The notes under the pieces were generated by a model. It was not told the origin of the DNA, did no database searches, and saw nothing but the letters and a program-made list of their open reading frames with translations. 64,000 nt of DNA from assembly GCA_020629835.1 (NCBI GenBank), contig JAHDCO010000011.1:1-64000 (forward strand). The letters run 5' to 3'. This DNA comes from Granulosicoccaceae bacterium (GTDB taxonomy: Bacteria; Pseudomonadota; Gammaproteobacteria; Granulosicoccales; Granulosicoccaceae). Made by a program: the position numbers and the translations under genes. This document shows positions 1 through 9,237 of the stretch, in pieces; the stretch's first letter is position 1, and the number at the start of each line of letters is the position of its first letter.

Positions 1-358
1 CAGCACCAGCAACCGGTCGGGTTCGGCGTCGTTGAGTTTCCGGCAGCGTTGTCCAGATCAGCACAAAGTCTGCGTGGCTTACATGATTGGAGAAGTAGAT
101 TCGCTGGGTACTGCTTGGTGCACAACCGAACCAGCGACCGCGCACGGCGGTAATCAGGTGGGCAAGGATAACAATCGCTTGTGCGACAACAAACGCGGCT
201 AAGCGCTTACCGAGAGATGTCGCTGCGACAAACCCTCGGTTCGTCGCAGCGTTGGGTGTTGATGGTTGCCGTGAAGCGATGCGGTGGTGACCTAGCGGGC
301 GGCTAGGGTGTCTGCCAAAGATCGCATGGTGGTGACGGTGGTTTCCCAGTTGATGCAT
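1..358 (-). CDS. PlsC-family lysophospholipid acyltransferase, partial
   Basis: The gene runs off the left edge, so only its N-terminal part is present. The minus-strand frame contains NHVSHADFVLIW (the NHVSHAD codons lie at 88-68), the NHx4D catalytic box of glycerolipid acyltransferases, preceded by a hydrophobic segment (AAFVVAQAIVILAHLITAV) and a GRWFGCAP stretch. The family transfers an acyl group to lysophosphatidic acid or another lysophospholipid at the inner membrane. The start is uncertain. The only in-frame ATG upstream is at 358, which would overlap the end of the DAHP synthase gene by 67 bases and give an atypical His/Arg-rich leader; the next usable start is a GTG at 145, very close to the catalytic box. 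Family assignment is good, the exact substrate and start are not. Confidence 0.7.
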   Translation of the reverse strand, partial: MHQLGNHRHHHAIFGRHPSRPLGHHRIASRQPSTPNAATNRGFVAATSLGKRLAAFVVAQAIVILAHLITAVRGRWFGCAPSSTQRIYFSNHVSHADFVLIWTTLPETQRRRTRPVAGA

Positions 359-1422
359 GCATCGGTAATGGATACGCCGTACTGCAGATTAGCGCGATCA
401 CCCAACTTCTGATTACCCGCGTGCAGGTGCGATTCCAGCATCACGCCCACAATGGATTGGTTACCGTTGGCCAGCTGCTCAGCAACGTTTTGCGCGACCA
501 GTGGCTGACGCTCATGGTCTTTACTGGAGTTACCGTGCGAGCAGTCGATCATAATCCGTGGCGGCAAACCCGCTTTTTCCAACGCAGCTTCGGCCATGGC
601 TACATTCACAGAATCGTAGTTAGGCGTTTTACCGCCGCGTAAAATGATGTGCCCGTATGGGTTACCACGCGTTTGCATGACCGAGACTTTTCCCTTGGTA
701 TCAATTCCCAGGAACTGATGGCCGCTGGCAGCTGATTCCAACGCATTTACTGCAACCGCGAGGTTTCCGTCGGTGCCGTTCTTGAAACCTACTGCGGTGG
801 ACAAACCCGAAGACATCTCACGATGAGTCTGACTTTCGGTGGTACGCGCGCCAATGGCTGACCAACTGAAAAGATCTGACAGGTACTGCGGGCTAATCGG
901 GTCTAACGCTTCGGTGCCGGTTGGCATGCCGAGTTCAGCCAGCCAAACCAACAGTTCCCGCGCAGTACCCAGCCCCGTTTCAATGTCGAACGAATCGTTC
1001 AGATGAGGATCGTTAATGAGTCCTTTCCAGCCCACGGTGGTTCGAGGCTTCTCGAAATACACACGCATAACAATCGCAATGTGCTCTTTGAGCTCTTCTC
1101 GAAGTGTCATCAGCCGCTCGGCGTACTCTTTTGCTGACGCCACATCGTGTACAGAGCAGGGTCCTACAACGGCCAGTAAACGATCATCTTTTCGGTCTAG
1201 TATCGCTTCGACTTCAGCACGTCCGACTTCAACCGTGGCGGAGGCAAATTCGGAACGCGGATACTGAGCGCGCAGCTCATCGGGAGTAATCAAGGCCGTA
1301 GCTGAGACAATGTTGGTGTTCGATAACGGGCGGTTCAGCGTTTCTGCTGCAGAGTCTGAAGTAGTCATGCGCGTAGACTGCACAAAGATTGACCGGTGTG
1401 CAACCTCTGTGGCGCTATTCAC
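292..1422 (-). CDS. 3-deoxy-7-phosphoheptulonate (DAHP) synthase, class I
   Basis: It condenses phosphoenolpyruvate and erythrose 4-phosphate, the first step of the shikimate pathway, in the cytoplasm. The protein follows E. coli AroG/AroF/AroH over its length: VGPCSVHD, EKPRTTVGWKGLINDP, GARTTESQTHRE, GFKNGTDG, HIILRGG and ESHLHAGNQ are all present. The TPDELRAQYP start and the GNPYGHIILRGG stretch are closest to AroH-type sequences, but the feedback specificity (Phe, Tyr or Trp) cannot be told from sequence alone, so no gene symbol is given. The listed start is a GTG at 1422; an ATG at 1368 would give 358 residues, nearer the usual family length of about 350, and neither has a clear ribosome binding site. 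No leader or attenuator was seen upstream. Confidence 0.95.
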   Translation of the reverse strand: MNSATEVAHRSIFVQSTRMTTSDSAAETLNRPLSNTNIVSATALITPDELRAQYPRSEFASATVEVGRAEVEAILDRKDDRLLAVVGPCSVHDVASAKEYAERLMTLREELKEHIAIVMRVYFEKPRTTVGWKGLINDPHLNDSFDIETGLGTARELLVWLAELGMPTGTEALDPISPQYLSDLFSWSAIGARTTESQTHREMSSGLSTAVGFKNGTDGNLAVAVNALESAASGHQFLGIDTKGKVSVMQTRGNPYGHIILRGGKTPNYDSVNVAMAEAALEKAGLPPRIMIDCSHGNSSKDHERQPLVAQNVAEQLANGNQSIVGVMLESHLHAGNQKLGDRANLQYGVSITDACINWETTVTTMRSLADTLAAR

Positions 1423-1478
1423 AGCCCCGTTGACGCGGACGACTGAAAGCGGGGCGCGTGTGCAACGCAGTCGCGCGG

Positions 1479-2639
1479 TTAATGTGTGACGAGCTTAATA
1501 CCGTTTTGAGTCGCTTGAACGCTGGCGGTACCGTCTAGCAGCGCTTCAAGGTCATCGCCAATCAACCGATCCCGCCAACCCTCCAACGCACTACGCCCGT
1601 CTCCACACACCATTTTCTCCAGTGTTTTCTGTGGGGTGAGGGTGGTCGCGGCAATGGACAAATCGCCCGCGCGTTGATGTACCCAGGCATTCAGCAGTTG
1701 GACCGTGGCTGCCCGTTGCGGGGTGAGTTTGGTTTTTTTAACAAACGCTGGCAAGGGTTCTGGTGGTTGGCTTTTCGCAGTGGCGATTTGCTCCAGTAAT
1801 TCCCCGCCAAATCGATCTTTGGTTTTTCGATCAAGCCCACGGATGTGCGCTAAGTCTTTCACGGATTCTGGTTTCTGCTGCGCCAATGTGCACAACACGT
1901 CGTCTTTCATTAACCAATTTCTGGGTTGATTGATTTCGCGGGCTTTGAGCTCTCGCCACGTGGCCAGTGTTTGAATGATCGAAAGCGTTGACCCTTTATA
2001 ACGCTGAATGTTTCTGACCTTACGCCAGCGCAGTTTGGCAGGCTGCAGATATTTTTCAGGATCTTCGGCGGCGTTGAAGTCCTCGTCCAACCAACTCAGG
2101 CGACCCGCTTCGTCAAGCTCGTCTTTCATTGTGAGATAGAGCTTTTCTAAATGAATAACATCATCTAAAGCGTAAGCCACTTGCGATTCACTCAACGGGC
2201 GTCGTGTCCAATCGGCGCGCGTTTGAGATTTACTGAGTTCGATGTGTAAACGCTCTTGGACTAGATTCGCGTAACCGATCTGTTCTGGATGCCCGAGCAG
2301 AGGTGCGGCCACTTGCGTATCGAACAAAGGGCCGGGAACCTTTTTAGATTCAAGGTAGAAAATTTCTAAATCTTGTGAGGCGGCGTGAAAGACTTTTTCA
2401 ATACCGCGATCGTGCAGCAAGTTGTAGAACGGGGTGAGGTCTTTAATCGCAATGGCGTCGATACAGGCTAAAACCTCTTGATACTTAACCTGGATTAAAC
2501 ACAGCTCGGGTCGATACGTTCGTTCTCTGAGAAATTCGGTGTCTAGTATGAGATAAGGCGCATCGGCTAAGGACTGACATAAAACGCTTAAACCGTCTTC
2601 AGTATCAACCCAACTGTGTTCGGGCAAGTCATGTGGCAT
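1479..2639 (-). CDS. rnd: Ribonuclease D
   Basis: This is a 3'-5' exoribonuclease that trims tRNA precursors and other small stable RNAs. The DEDD exonuclease residues are visible: LDTEFLRE near residue 32 (motif I), HAASQDLEIF near 90 (motif II) and YALDDVIHL near 155 (motif III, DEDDy type). Two HRDC-like helical regions follow, including REINQPRNWLMKDDVL and HIRGLDRKT. At 386 residues it is slightly longer than E. coli RNase D (375). It lies 23 bases downstream of tamB in the same direction and is probably co-transcribed with it; an AGGG sits just before the ATG. Confidence 0.95.
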   Translation of the reverse strand: MPHDLPEHSWVDTEDGLSVLCQSLADAPYLILDTEFLRERTYRPELCLIQVKYQEVLACIDAIAIKDLTPFYNLLHDRGIEKVFHAASQDLEIFYLESKKVPGPLFDTQVAAPLLGHPEQIGYANLVQERLHIELSKSQTRADWTRRPLSESQVAYALDDVIHLEKLYLTMKDELDEAGRLSWLDEDFNAAEDPEKYLQPAKLRWRKVRNIQRYKGSTLSIIQTLATWRELKAREINQPRNWLMKDDVLCTLAQQKPESVKDLAHIRGLDRKTKDRFGGELLEQIATAKSQPPEPLPAFVKKTKLTPQRAATVQLLNAWVHQRAGDLSIAATTLTPQKTLEKMVCGDGRSALEGWRDRLIGDDLEALLDGTASVQATQNGIKLVTH

Positions 2640-2662
2640 AGAAGCCCTTTGGTTGGTTCGGC

Positions 2663-5600
2663 TTAGAACGAAAAGGAATAAAACAAATCGACGGCGCGTT
2701 CAACCCCGTCTGCTGCCTCAAGATACAGTTGCCGAGTGATATCGTATCGCAGATATAACGTACTGCCTGGCGTGAACACACTGCGCCCGTAGCGTAACAG
2801 TAATTTGTCATTTAATCGCCCACTAACCACCACTTCGGTGTCGTCGCCACGTCCGCGGGCATCGAGTGTGAATTCAGAAATACCGAACGCTTCTGCTAAT
2901 TCTGTGGCTTTACCTCGGCCACCTCGCAGCGTCAGCGCCAATGCGGCGGAGGCCAGCAGATTTTGCTCCTGATCAGACGCGGTGTTGATATCTCGCCCCA
3001 ACAAAATGTACGACAGTATGGAATCCTGCGACTTATCGGCGGGGTCTGTAAACAGCGTGACCTGAGGTTCCGCTAACGGGCCACTAACCCGTAGCCCGGC
3101 AACACGATCTTCGCCTTCGATCTCGCGTACTGCGTCCATATCCAAACGCGTGTTATCGATGGGCCCCACAAATAACACCTGTCCGTCGGTGACAGTCAAG
3201 TTTTGCCCGTACTGTTTAAAAATACCTTCCACAATACGCACCTCACCGCCTAGTTCAGGCGGGCGAGGAGGGCTGACCGCAACCGTCATATCGCCCACGA
3301 GTTGGGCTTTCAATCCAAACGCTTCCAGGCGTACATCGTCACCCAGTGATACGTTCATTTTGACGTCGATGTTGGTTTCGCTGGCAGCCGCTTGTGCTTG
3401 TTCTTCAGACTCGGCTATTTCGTCTTCAATGATGATGACATCATCGGATAGAGCGGTTGCTCCCTGGGCAACTTCGGCCACCTCAATAAACGCCATGGGG
3501 ACAGACACATCGCCACTGATTCTGACATCGCCGGGTTTTAGCGCGATGCGTATATCGGTATCGACCGAGCTTCGAACCAGCGGGTCAGCCTGTACGTTAA
3601 GGTTGTCACTGGCGACAATGACATCGGCTCGCCACGCGTCCAGTTGAGTCCAATCGGCGTTACCCGAAACGTTCACTTCACCTTCGCCGCTGGCAAGATT
3701 GCCAGAGATGCGGGCGCGTTTGCCTTCAACCTGAACATCTACACGGCCACCATCAATCGATACCGGTAAGGACTCGGCTTGCACGACGGGATCGTTAAGC
3801 ACGACCAGGCCATCAAAACGTGGGTCGGAAACGCTACCTGACAGGGTTCCGTTGGTGTTGATCTCACCGCCGATTTCATCAAAGTTCGGCATAAACGCTT
3901 TAAGAAAAGCGATGTCGAACCCTTGCAGCGATATTTCCCCGCCAATAGGGCGTTGCTCCTGGGTGGGGTCTAGCGTTACGTTGATGTCCGCGTTGCCTAA
4001 GGTGTCGGAACGTAGTGTGCTGTTTGCAGCTACCGCGTTACCGTTTGCGTTGGCGTCTAGCGTGAAGGTGTCGTAGGTGAAGTTCAGTTCGTCAAAGATG
4101 TCATCAACAACTTTGATGCCTCCCTGAGCAATGGTGGCATCCAGGGTGGCGTCGTAACCGCCTGGGTGTGATTCTCCCCATTGCACCACTGCACCGGCTT
4201 CAAGATTGCCTTGCAGTTCAGAACCTGCCGGCAGAAAGGGGTTGAGCCGAGCCAGAGGGTACTGTGATAACGAGACGTTCGCGGTACCTGTGGGTTCTGC
4301 CAACACTTCGTTTTCAAGACACAGCCGAGTATCTTCGGTTGCCCAACAATGCGCACCGATGCGGGCTTTCTTGATTGAATTGTCCCAACCAAGCTCAAAG
4401 CTATCAGCCAGGCTTACATTGTGAGCGGGCAATTCGATTAACGCCGTTTGCAGTTCGCCTAGCCAGTCGAAGGTATCGGTTAGTCCGCCCGCTGCGTTTA
4501 AGTCCACGGCAGTGGCTTGTGGGCCATCAGCGAAGAACTTAATCGTGTGTTCTTGTCGGGTACCGTCCAGCGCAAGCGATATGTTCTGCGACAGTTGTTC
4601 ACCGCTTTGAACTTTGTCCACGTTTAAATCGAGTGCACTGGGTTTTAACGCACCTTCTGCCACATCGGCATCCAGACGCAACCCGGTGACCAAAATCTCG
4701 TTGTACTTCAGTACATCAGAACGCAACTGAAGATCAATCGATGGCGTTAACGGCTGGCCCTGGATGTTGACCTTACCGGTGAACCCGCCCGCTAATCCCG
4801 GGACAAAGTTCTGCAATTGAGTGAGATTGACATCCGCGGTGAAGTCGAGTTTTTCACCGTAGTCGCCTCGCGCGTTAACTCGGTTTTCACCGTTATCGAG
4901 TAACAGCCTTTGAACACGCCACTGATCCTCGTAGGATTTGGATAAAACGGCGTCTGCGCTAAATGGGATATTTTTAATTTCACCGCTTAACTCGGCTTGT
5001 TTCAGATTCATCATCCACTTGCCCTGGTGTACGCCACCATCGGCTCGGATCACCCCGTTAAGTAGCCCTTTGGCTTCGGGTGCAATACCTTCTGGGTTGA
5101 TGTCTTTGATAATGAGTTCACTGACCCAGGCGATTTGCTCACCAAGGGTAGCTGCAGCACTTCCTGTTGCGAATCCGTCCAGTGTTTTTACCGTGATGTC
5201 CGGCACCAACACGCGGCTTGGGTTAGCAATAGCACGGATGTTCACGGTGGATTCTGGAATTTGTTCCCCGCTGACATCCGTACTTAGGTTGACGTTGAAG
5301 TCATCCAAATTGCCCTGGATTTGTAGCGCAACATCATTCGCCTTCGCAATCTGCATGCTATCCAATGGCCATCCGGCCTCTTTGGAGGCAATCGATAAAT
5401 CAACCGGTAACTTCGGGTCCAGCGCTTGAATTTCACCGTTGAATGTCACGTCAGCGATGCCCGTGATATTCCCGTCAAGTGCCAGGTTCTGTAAGGAATT
5501 CGATGCGTTCAGTGAGATGTTGGCATCGTAGTCTTCAAACACGTCGGTAGCCGCGGTGGTGAGCTGCAAGTCCAACGGGTAGTTATCTTCCAGGGTAATG

Positions 5601-6286
5601 GTGCCCTGAACATCGGCATCAAAATTTTGATAAACCGCTGAGAGCTGGCTCAACTGGATTTCCGAGCCGTTGTTTGTCGCCTGTAAACGAATATCTTTAA
5701 CCGTCTGCGCCGGCACGTCTCCGTACGGCTGAAACTCCAGTTCTTTAATCCAGACATTATCGATACTGACATCCAACGGGATATCGATCGTGGGAAGCAC
5801 CAAGTCATCGGTACGGGGTTCGCTGCTTGTCTCGGCGGGTGGTTGCAGCATGGCCACGGTGACTTTATCGATTACCAGGTCATCGAAACAAAATTCGCGA
5901 TTCAGTAAGCATGACGTTCGCCACGAGCTGTCCATGCCGTTAACGTTTACATCGATCGTATCGTTGGCGAAAGTAACCGCGTTCGCCCCGATGCCGGAGT
6001 TTAAGTTACCCGACGGAGTATCAATGGCGAGCCCGGGAACTCGCTTGGTGGCCTCGTTTACTGCTAAATCAAACCCTTTATCAGTGCCGGCCAAAAACCA
6101 GACGATGCCAAGTATCAATAGCACCAGTAGCAGCACGATGAATAACAGCCAGCCAAACACTTTTAGAATGCGGCGCCACCACGACTTCTTTACCTTTTTG
6201 GCTTTCACCTTCTTAGCTTTTTGGGGTGGCTGATGGTTAGCGTCAGCGCCCGGCGCAGTATCGCTGTGCGGAATGGATGCACTCAT
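2663..6286 (-). CDS. tamB: Translocation and assembly module protein TamB
   Basis: TamB is a very long inner-membrane-anchored periplasmic protein that works with TamA in outer-membrane biogenesis and is implicated in phospholipid transport between the membranes. The 1207 residues begin with a basic Lys-rich cytoplasmic tail and one strong membrane helix (about residues 36-68), followed by a repetitive beta-rich body full of VxVxG strands, and end with the conserved DUF490 domain, finishing in the aromatic sequence DLFYSFSF typical of the family. E. coli TamB has 1259 residues. Its ATG overlaps the end of tamA by four bases, so translation is probably coupled. Confidence 0.95.
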   Translation of the reverse strand: MSASIPHSDTAPGADANHQPPQKAKKVKAKKVKKSWWRRILKVFGWLLFIVLLLVLLILGIVWFLAGTDKGFDLAVNEATKRVPGLAIDTPSGNLNSGIGANAVTFANDTIDVNVNGMDSSWRTSCLLNREFCFDDLVIDKVTVAMLQPPAETSSEPRTDDLVLPTIDIPLDVSIDNVWIKELEFQPYGDVPAQTVKDIRLQATNNGSEIQLSQLSAVYQNFDADVQGTITLEDNYPLDLQLTTAATDVFEDYDANISLNASNSLQNLALDGNITGIADVTFNGEIQALDPKLPVDLSIASKEAGWPLDSMQIAKANDVALQIQGNLDDFNVNLSTDVSGEQIPESTVNIRAIANPSRVLVPDITVKTLDGFATGSAAATLGEQIAWVSELIIKDINPEGIAPEAKGLLNGVIRADGGVHQGKWMMNLKQAELSGEIKNIPFSADAVLSKSYEDQWRVQRLLLDNGENRVNARGDYGEKLDFTADVNLTQLQNFVPGLAGGFTGKVNIQGQPLTPSIDLQLRSDVLKYNEILVTGLRLDADVAEGALKPSALDLNVDKVQSGEQLSQNISLALDGTRQEHTIKFFADGPQATAVDLNAAGGLTDTFDWLGELQTALIELPAHNVSLADSFELGWDNSIKKARIGAHCWATEDTRLCLENEVLAEPTGTANVSLSQYPLARLNPFLPAGSELQGNLEAGAVVQWGESHPGGYDATLDATIAQGGIKVVDDIFDELNFTYDTFTLDANANGNAVAANSTLRSDTLGNADINVTLDPTQEQRPIGGEISLQGFDIAFLKAFMPNFDEIGGEINTNGTLSGSVSDPRFDGLVVLNDPVVQAESLPVSIDGGRVDVQVEGKRARISGNLASGEGEVNVSGNADWTQLDAWRADVIVASDNLNVQADPLVRSSVDTDIRIALKPGDVRISGDVSVPMAFIEVAEVAQGATALSDDVIIIEDEIAESEEQAQAAASETNIDVKMNVSLGDDVRLEAFGLKAQLVGDMTVAVSPPRPPELGGEVRIVEGIFKQYGQNLTVTDGQVLFVGPIDNTRLDMDAVREIEGEDRVAGLRVSGPLAEPQVTLFTDPADKSQDSILSYILLGRDINTASDQEQNLLASAALALTLRGGRGKATELAEAFGISEFTLDARGRGDDTEVVVSGRLNDKLLLRYGRSVFTPGSTLYLRYDITRQLYLEAADGVERAVDLFYSFSF

Positions 6287-8028
6287 AAATCTGGCCCCAG
6301 CGATAAATGAATACGTACCTGCCGATCTTCGACATTCTCATTAACGGGCATGGCAACGTCTAGACGAAAAGGGCCAACCGGTGATTGCCAGCGAATACCA
6401 ACGCCTGCACCCACACTGTAGGGTTCATCGAAATTATTGAACGCGCGCCCGCCATCAATAAACACCGCCGAGCTCCACTGATCGCGAAATCGATAGTTGT
6501 GTTCAAGGCTTAGCACTTCTAAGTAGCGTCCACCTACCGCTACGCCGTCGTCGTTGCGTGGCGAGACGTCTAAATATTTGAAGCCTCGAATGCTGTTGTC
6601 ACCGCCAGCAAAGAAGCGTTGTGAAACCGGTACGCGAGCAAAATCGTTACTGCTGATGGCGCCATACTGTGCAGCCGTGATTAGCGTATTGCGCTCGCTG
6701 ACGGCTCGAATGTATTTGAAGTTTATTTTCGTTTTGTACAAATCAACGGTTGAGAACAGTTTTCGCGAGCCGTACAGCAGCTGTATGGTGCTGCTTTGCC
6801 CCCATTGTAAAAACGGACTGCCTTTGGAGCGCGTGCGCGACCAAGACACACCGGGTAACCATAAGTCGGTGATGACCGGGTCTTCGTCACCAATGGTGTA
6901 GCGCTCTCGTTCCCAACGCAGAAACAACGATTCTTGCCAACTGGAACTCAAGCGCCTGACACGCTGAAAACTCAATGTTGATAAGAAGCTTTTGTTTTCA
7001 GCGGTGGGTTCATTCTTTAATCCGTACTCAATAGCGAAGTAGTTAAAGAGTGGTTGGTTGCGTCGTGGGATGGTGTAGGAAACCGACGCCGTTTGCCTAA
7101 CGCGCGATAACTCCAACTGCACTTCTGCTGAGTGCCCAAAGCGATTTAACAGTGGGCGGCCCCACGTGAGTTTGGTGCGCAGTTTGGTGTCTGTTGCGTA
7201 GCCAAGCCCTAAGCCAATTAAATTGTTGTCTTTTTTCGCCAGTTCAATTCTGACAGGTACGGTTCTGCCGTAACGAGGGTCGCGCTGGGGCAGCACTCGC
7301 ACCGAATCAAAGTACCCAGACGACTGCAAATTTTGAACAGCTTCTGCGATAAGACTCGACTCGTAGGGTTCACCTTCGCGAAACGGCATCCAACGTTCTA
7401 AAAATTCTTCGTTAAAGATCGTTTGATCGTAGCGAATGACACCAAAGGTGTAACGCTCTCCGCTGTTGGCAACGATGGTGACATCGGCGGTTAAGTTACG
7501 ACGGCTGACACGCACCTCGTTGGTAATAAAATCGAATCCAAAATACCCAAGGTCTTGCGCTGCGTCGATAAGCTGTGCTTTTGCCGCCTCGTAGTCGGTT
7601 GAGACAAACACAGCGTTTTTTTGCAATGGGATGTCGACCAGGCTGCGCATGAATTCCGGATCATCTTTCGCAGGGCCTTGAATGGAGACGGTAATGCTAT
7701 TTATCAGCGTCGGATCGTTCAGGGTGACGCGAACATCAATGAAGTCACCGTCGCGAGAGGTTGAACGGTTGGCTTTGACTTCTGCGCTGTAGTAACCCAA
7801 GGCGGCCAGCGATCGCTGCGTGGTCTCAGGTAGATCTTCAATAAATCGTCGCGTCGCGCGATCAGAATCGTGGCTGGGCTCGCCAACAAACAGCCGAATT
7901 TGTGTCTCGATTTCCTCGTCTACACCGAAGACACGCAGCTCCGGCGCCGCCATTGCCACATGGGCAAACAGGCAGCCTCCCAGCACGATAACGAGCTGCA
8001 TGGCGCGGTGAAAAGCAAGACGATTCAT
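6283..8028 (-). CDS. tamA: Translocation and assembly module outer-membrane protein TamA
   Basis: TamA is an Omp85/BamA-family beta-barrel. The start chosen is the ATG at 8028, which puts a clean signal peptide (MNRLAFHRAMQLVIVLGGCL, then the AMA/AP cleavage region) at the N-terminus; an ATG at 8085 would add 19 residues before it. The periplasmic half contains POTRA-like repeats (about residues 25-250). The barrel follows, with the family's conserved RFFAGGDNSIRGF motif (lid-loop RGF) and GVGIRWQSPVGPFRLDVA near the C-terminus. Together with the overlapping tamB it forms the TAM complex. Confidence 0.95.
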   Translation of the reverse strand: MNRLAFHRAMQLVIVLGGCLFAHVAMAAPELRVFGVDEEIETQIRLFVGEPSHDSDRATRRFIEDLPETTQRSLAALGYYSAEVKANRSTSRDGDFIDVRVTLNDPTLINSITVSIQGPAKDDPEFMRSLVDIPLQKNAVFVSTDYEAAKAQLIDAAQDLGYFGFDFITNEVRVSRRNLTADVTIVANSGERYTFGVIRYDQTIFNEEFLERWMPFREGEPYESSLIAEAVQNLQSSGYFDSVRVLPQRDPRYGRTVPVRIELAKKDNNLIGLGLGYATDTKLRTKLTWGRPLLNRFGHSAEVQLELSRVRQTASVSYTIPRRNQPLFNYFAIEYGLKNEPTAENKSFLSTLSFQRVRRLSSSWQESLFLRWERERYTIGDEDPVITDLWLPGVSWSRTRSKGSPFLQWGQSSTIQLLYGSRKLFSTVDLYKTKINFKYIRAVSERNTLITAAQYGAISSNDFARVPVSQRFFAGGDNSIRGFKYLDVSPRNDDGVAVGGRYLEVLSLEHNYRFRDQWSSAVFIDGGRAFNNFDEPYSVGAGVGIRWQSPVGPFRLDVAMPVNENVEDRQVRIHLSLGPDL

Positions 8029-8328
8029 TAAGTACAGACTATGCAAGTTATATGACGTAAAAGATCGGGTGGTTATACCGTGCAAGCGGCAGTAGTGGGG
8101 TAACAGACTATTTCAGCCGCCGCCCTGGCTAATTACGGCTGTGTACGCACCGCGGGCGGCACAGAAATCTCACCATTTGGAAACTAATTCCACAGTTTGC
8201 TGTCATAGGACGGTCACAGGATGGCCGGTATGCCTGACTGAAAGAATAACAAATGTTTATAAAGTACCCGCTGTCATGGGCGCGTTTTGTGCCCTTGATC
8301 CACTAATTGACTCTCTTACGGCTTCACA
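8029..8328. other. Divergent intergenic region, tamA / TlpA-like gene
   Basis: These 300 bases separate two divergent genes and hold no convincing reading frame. A Pho-box-like site at 8200-8217 is described separately. A second CTGTCAT at 8275 has no partner half-site 11 bases on. Confidence 0.6.
8200..8217 (+). promoter_or_regulatory. Candidate Pho box (PhoB site)
   Basis: The site reads CTGTCAT-AGGA-CGGTCAC, two 7-base direct half-sites separated by 4 bases. This is the architecture of the E. coli PhoB site (CTGTCAT, 4 bases, CTGTCAT/C); the first half is perfect and the second differs at one base. A TATGCC at 8229-8234 sits at the right distance for a -10 element. It points rightward to the TlpA-like gene at 8329. 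The phoB/phoR/pst genes are in this same window. Confidence 0.5.
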
Positions 8329-8844
8329 GTGATGATTAGACAAACGCTGAGCACTTTTTTGCTACTCATGGCAACTTTTACATTTTCGCCCACATTCGCA
8401 GACGAATCGGGTGAGCCGAAGTTGTTTCCGGATCTGATTACTGTGGACGGGGAGGCAACACCGATTCACCCGAGTATTGGCGAGGGAAAATGGACACTGG
8501 TCATGCTGTGGGCCACCAGTTGTCATATCTGCGAGATCGATAAGCCACTGTTCTCAGCGTTCCACGATAAGCACAAAGACGGCGATATCACGGTTTTTGG
8601 CGTCTCAATCGATGGTCACGACCGCGTTCAGGAAGTGCGGGAATACCTGGAATCGCGCGATGTGCGTTTTCCGAATAGCGTGGGGGAATTTGTCACGGTG
8701 AGCACCAGTATGGTCAACGTCGCAGAAGAGTCATTACGCGGCACACCCACCTACCTGTTGTTTAACCCGGCGGGTGAGATCTCCGGTGTTCACGCCGGCC
8801 ACCTGCAGCCAAAGAAAGTTGAGGACTTCATCGCGGCTAAATAG
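8329..8844 (+). CDS. Secreted TlpA/ResA-like thioredoxin-fold protein
   Basis: The 171-residue protein has a signal peptide (residues 1-24, ending TFA/DE) and a TlpA/AhpC-type thioredoxin fold: a CHIC redox motif at residues 65-68 in LWATSCHICEID, a FGVSIDG strand, and the cis-proline strand RGTPTYLLFNPAG. Proteins of this type act in the periplasm as thiol-disulfide reductants, for example in cytochrome c maturation, but no cytochrome maturation genes are nearby, so the partner is unknown. The gene stands alone behind a candidate Pho box, and its last 8 bases overlap the end of convergent glpE. Confidence 0.85.
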   Translation: MMIRQTLSTFLLLMATFTFSPTFADESGEPKLFPDLITVDGEATPIHPSIGEGKWTLVMLWATSCHICEIDKPLFSAFHDKHKDGDITVFGVSIDGHDRVQEVREYLESRDVRFPNSVGEFVTVSTSMVNVAEESLRGTPTYLLFNPAGEISGVHAGHLQPKKVEDFIAAK

Positions 8845-9166
8845 CTCCAGATTCCACATCGTCTGGAAACTTGGCGTTCCACACCTCGAAGCCGCCGTCC
8901 AAACTGTAAACTTCTGAAAACCCCTGTTCGGCGAGGAATTGAGCGGCATTCTGACTGGAATTTCCGTGGTAGCAACACACCACGACCGGCGTATCTTTGG
9001 CGGTGGCTTCAATGAAGCTTGCCGCTGTTTCATTGGTTAAATGCGCAGCACCCTCCATACGACCCGCGGCAAAGCTATCGGGGTCACGAATATCGATGAT
9101 GGCCACCTCTCGGTCATCGATGAGGTCGCGAGCGTCGTCGGCGCTGATACGAACAAACTGGTTCAT
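8837..9166 (-). CDS. glpE: Thiosulfate sulfurtransferase GlpE (single-domain rhodanese)
   Basis: GlpE moves sulfane sulfur from thiosulfate to cyanide or thiol acceptors such as thioredoxin. The 109 residues match E. coli GlpE over nearly the whole length: IDIRDPDSFAAGRM, the active-site loop CYHGNSSQ with the catalytic cysteine at residue 65, and SLDGGFEVWN near the end. It has no signal peptide and should be cytoplasmic. It is not next to glpG or glpR here. Its 3' end overlaps the TlpA-like gene tail to tail by 8 bases. Confidence 0.93.
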   Translation of the reverse strand: MNQFVRISADDARDLIDDREVAIIDIRDPDSFAAGRMEGAAHLTNETAASFIEATAKDTPVVVCCYHGNSSQNAAQFLAEQGFSEVYSLDGGFEVWNAKFPDDVESGAI

Positions 9167-9237
9167 GGTTCTGGGGCCTGATCACGTAGAAGATAAAAGT
9201 ATAATGAACATCCACCGGTCGCGTGGCGCCACAGTGA

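Noticed and set aside
3150-3647. Long plus-strand open frames inside tamB and similar large genes
   Set aside because: They lie opposite well-supported genes and have no recognisable domain or ribosome site.
8271-8290. Another CTGTCAT at about 8275 as a Pho box
   Set aside because: No second half-site lies 11 bases away.
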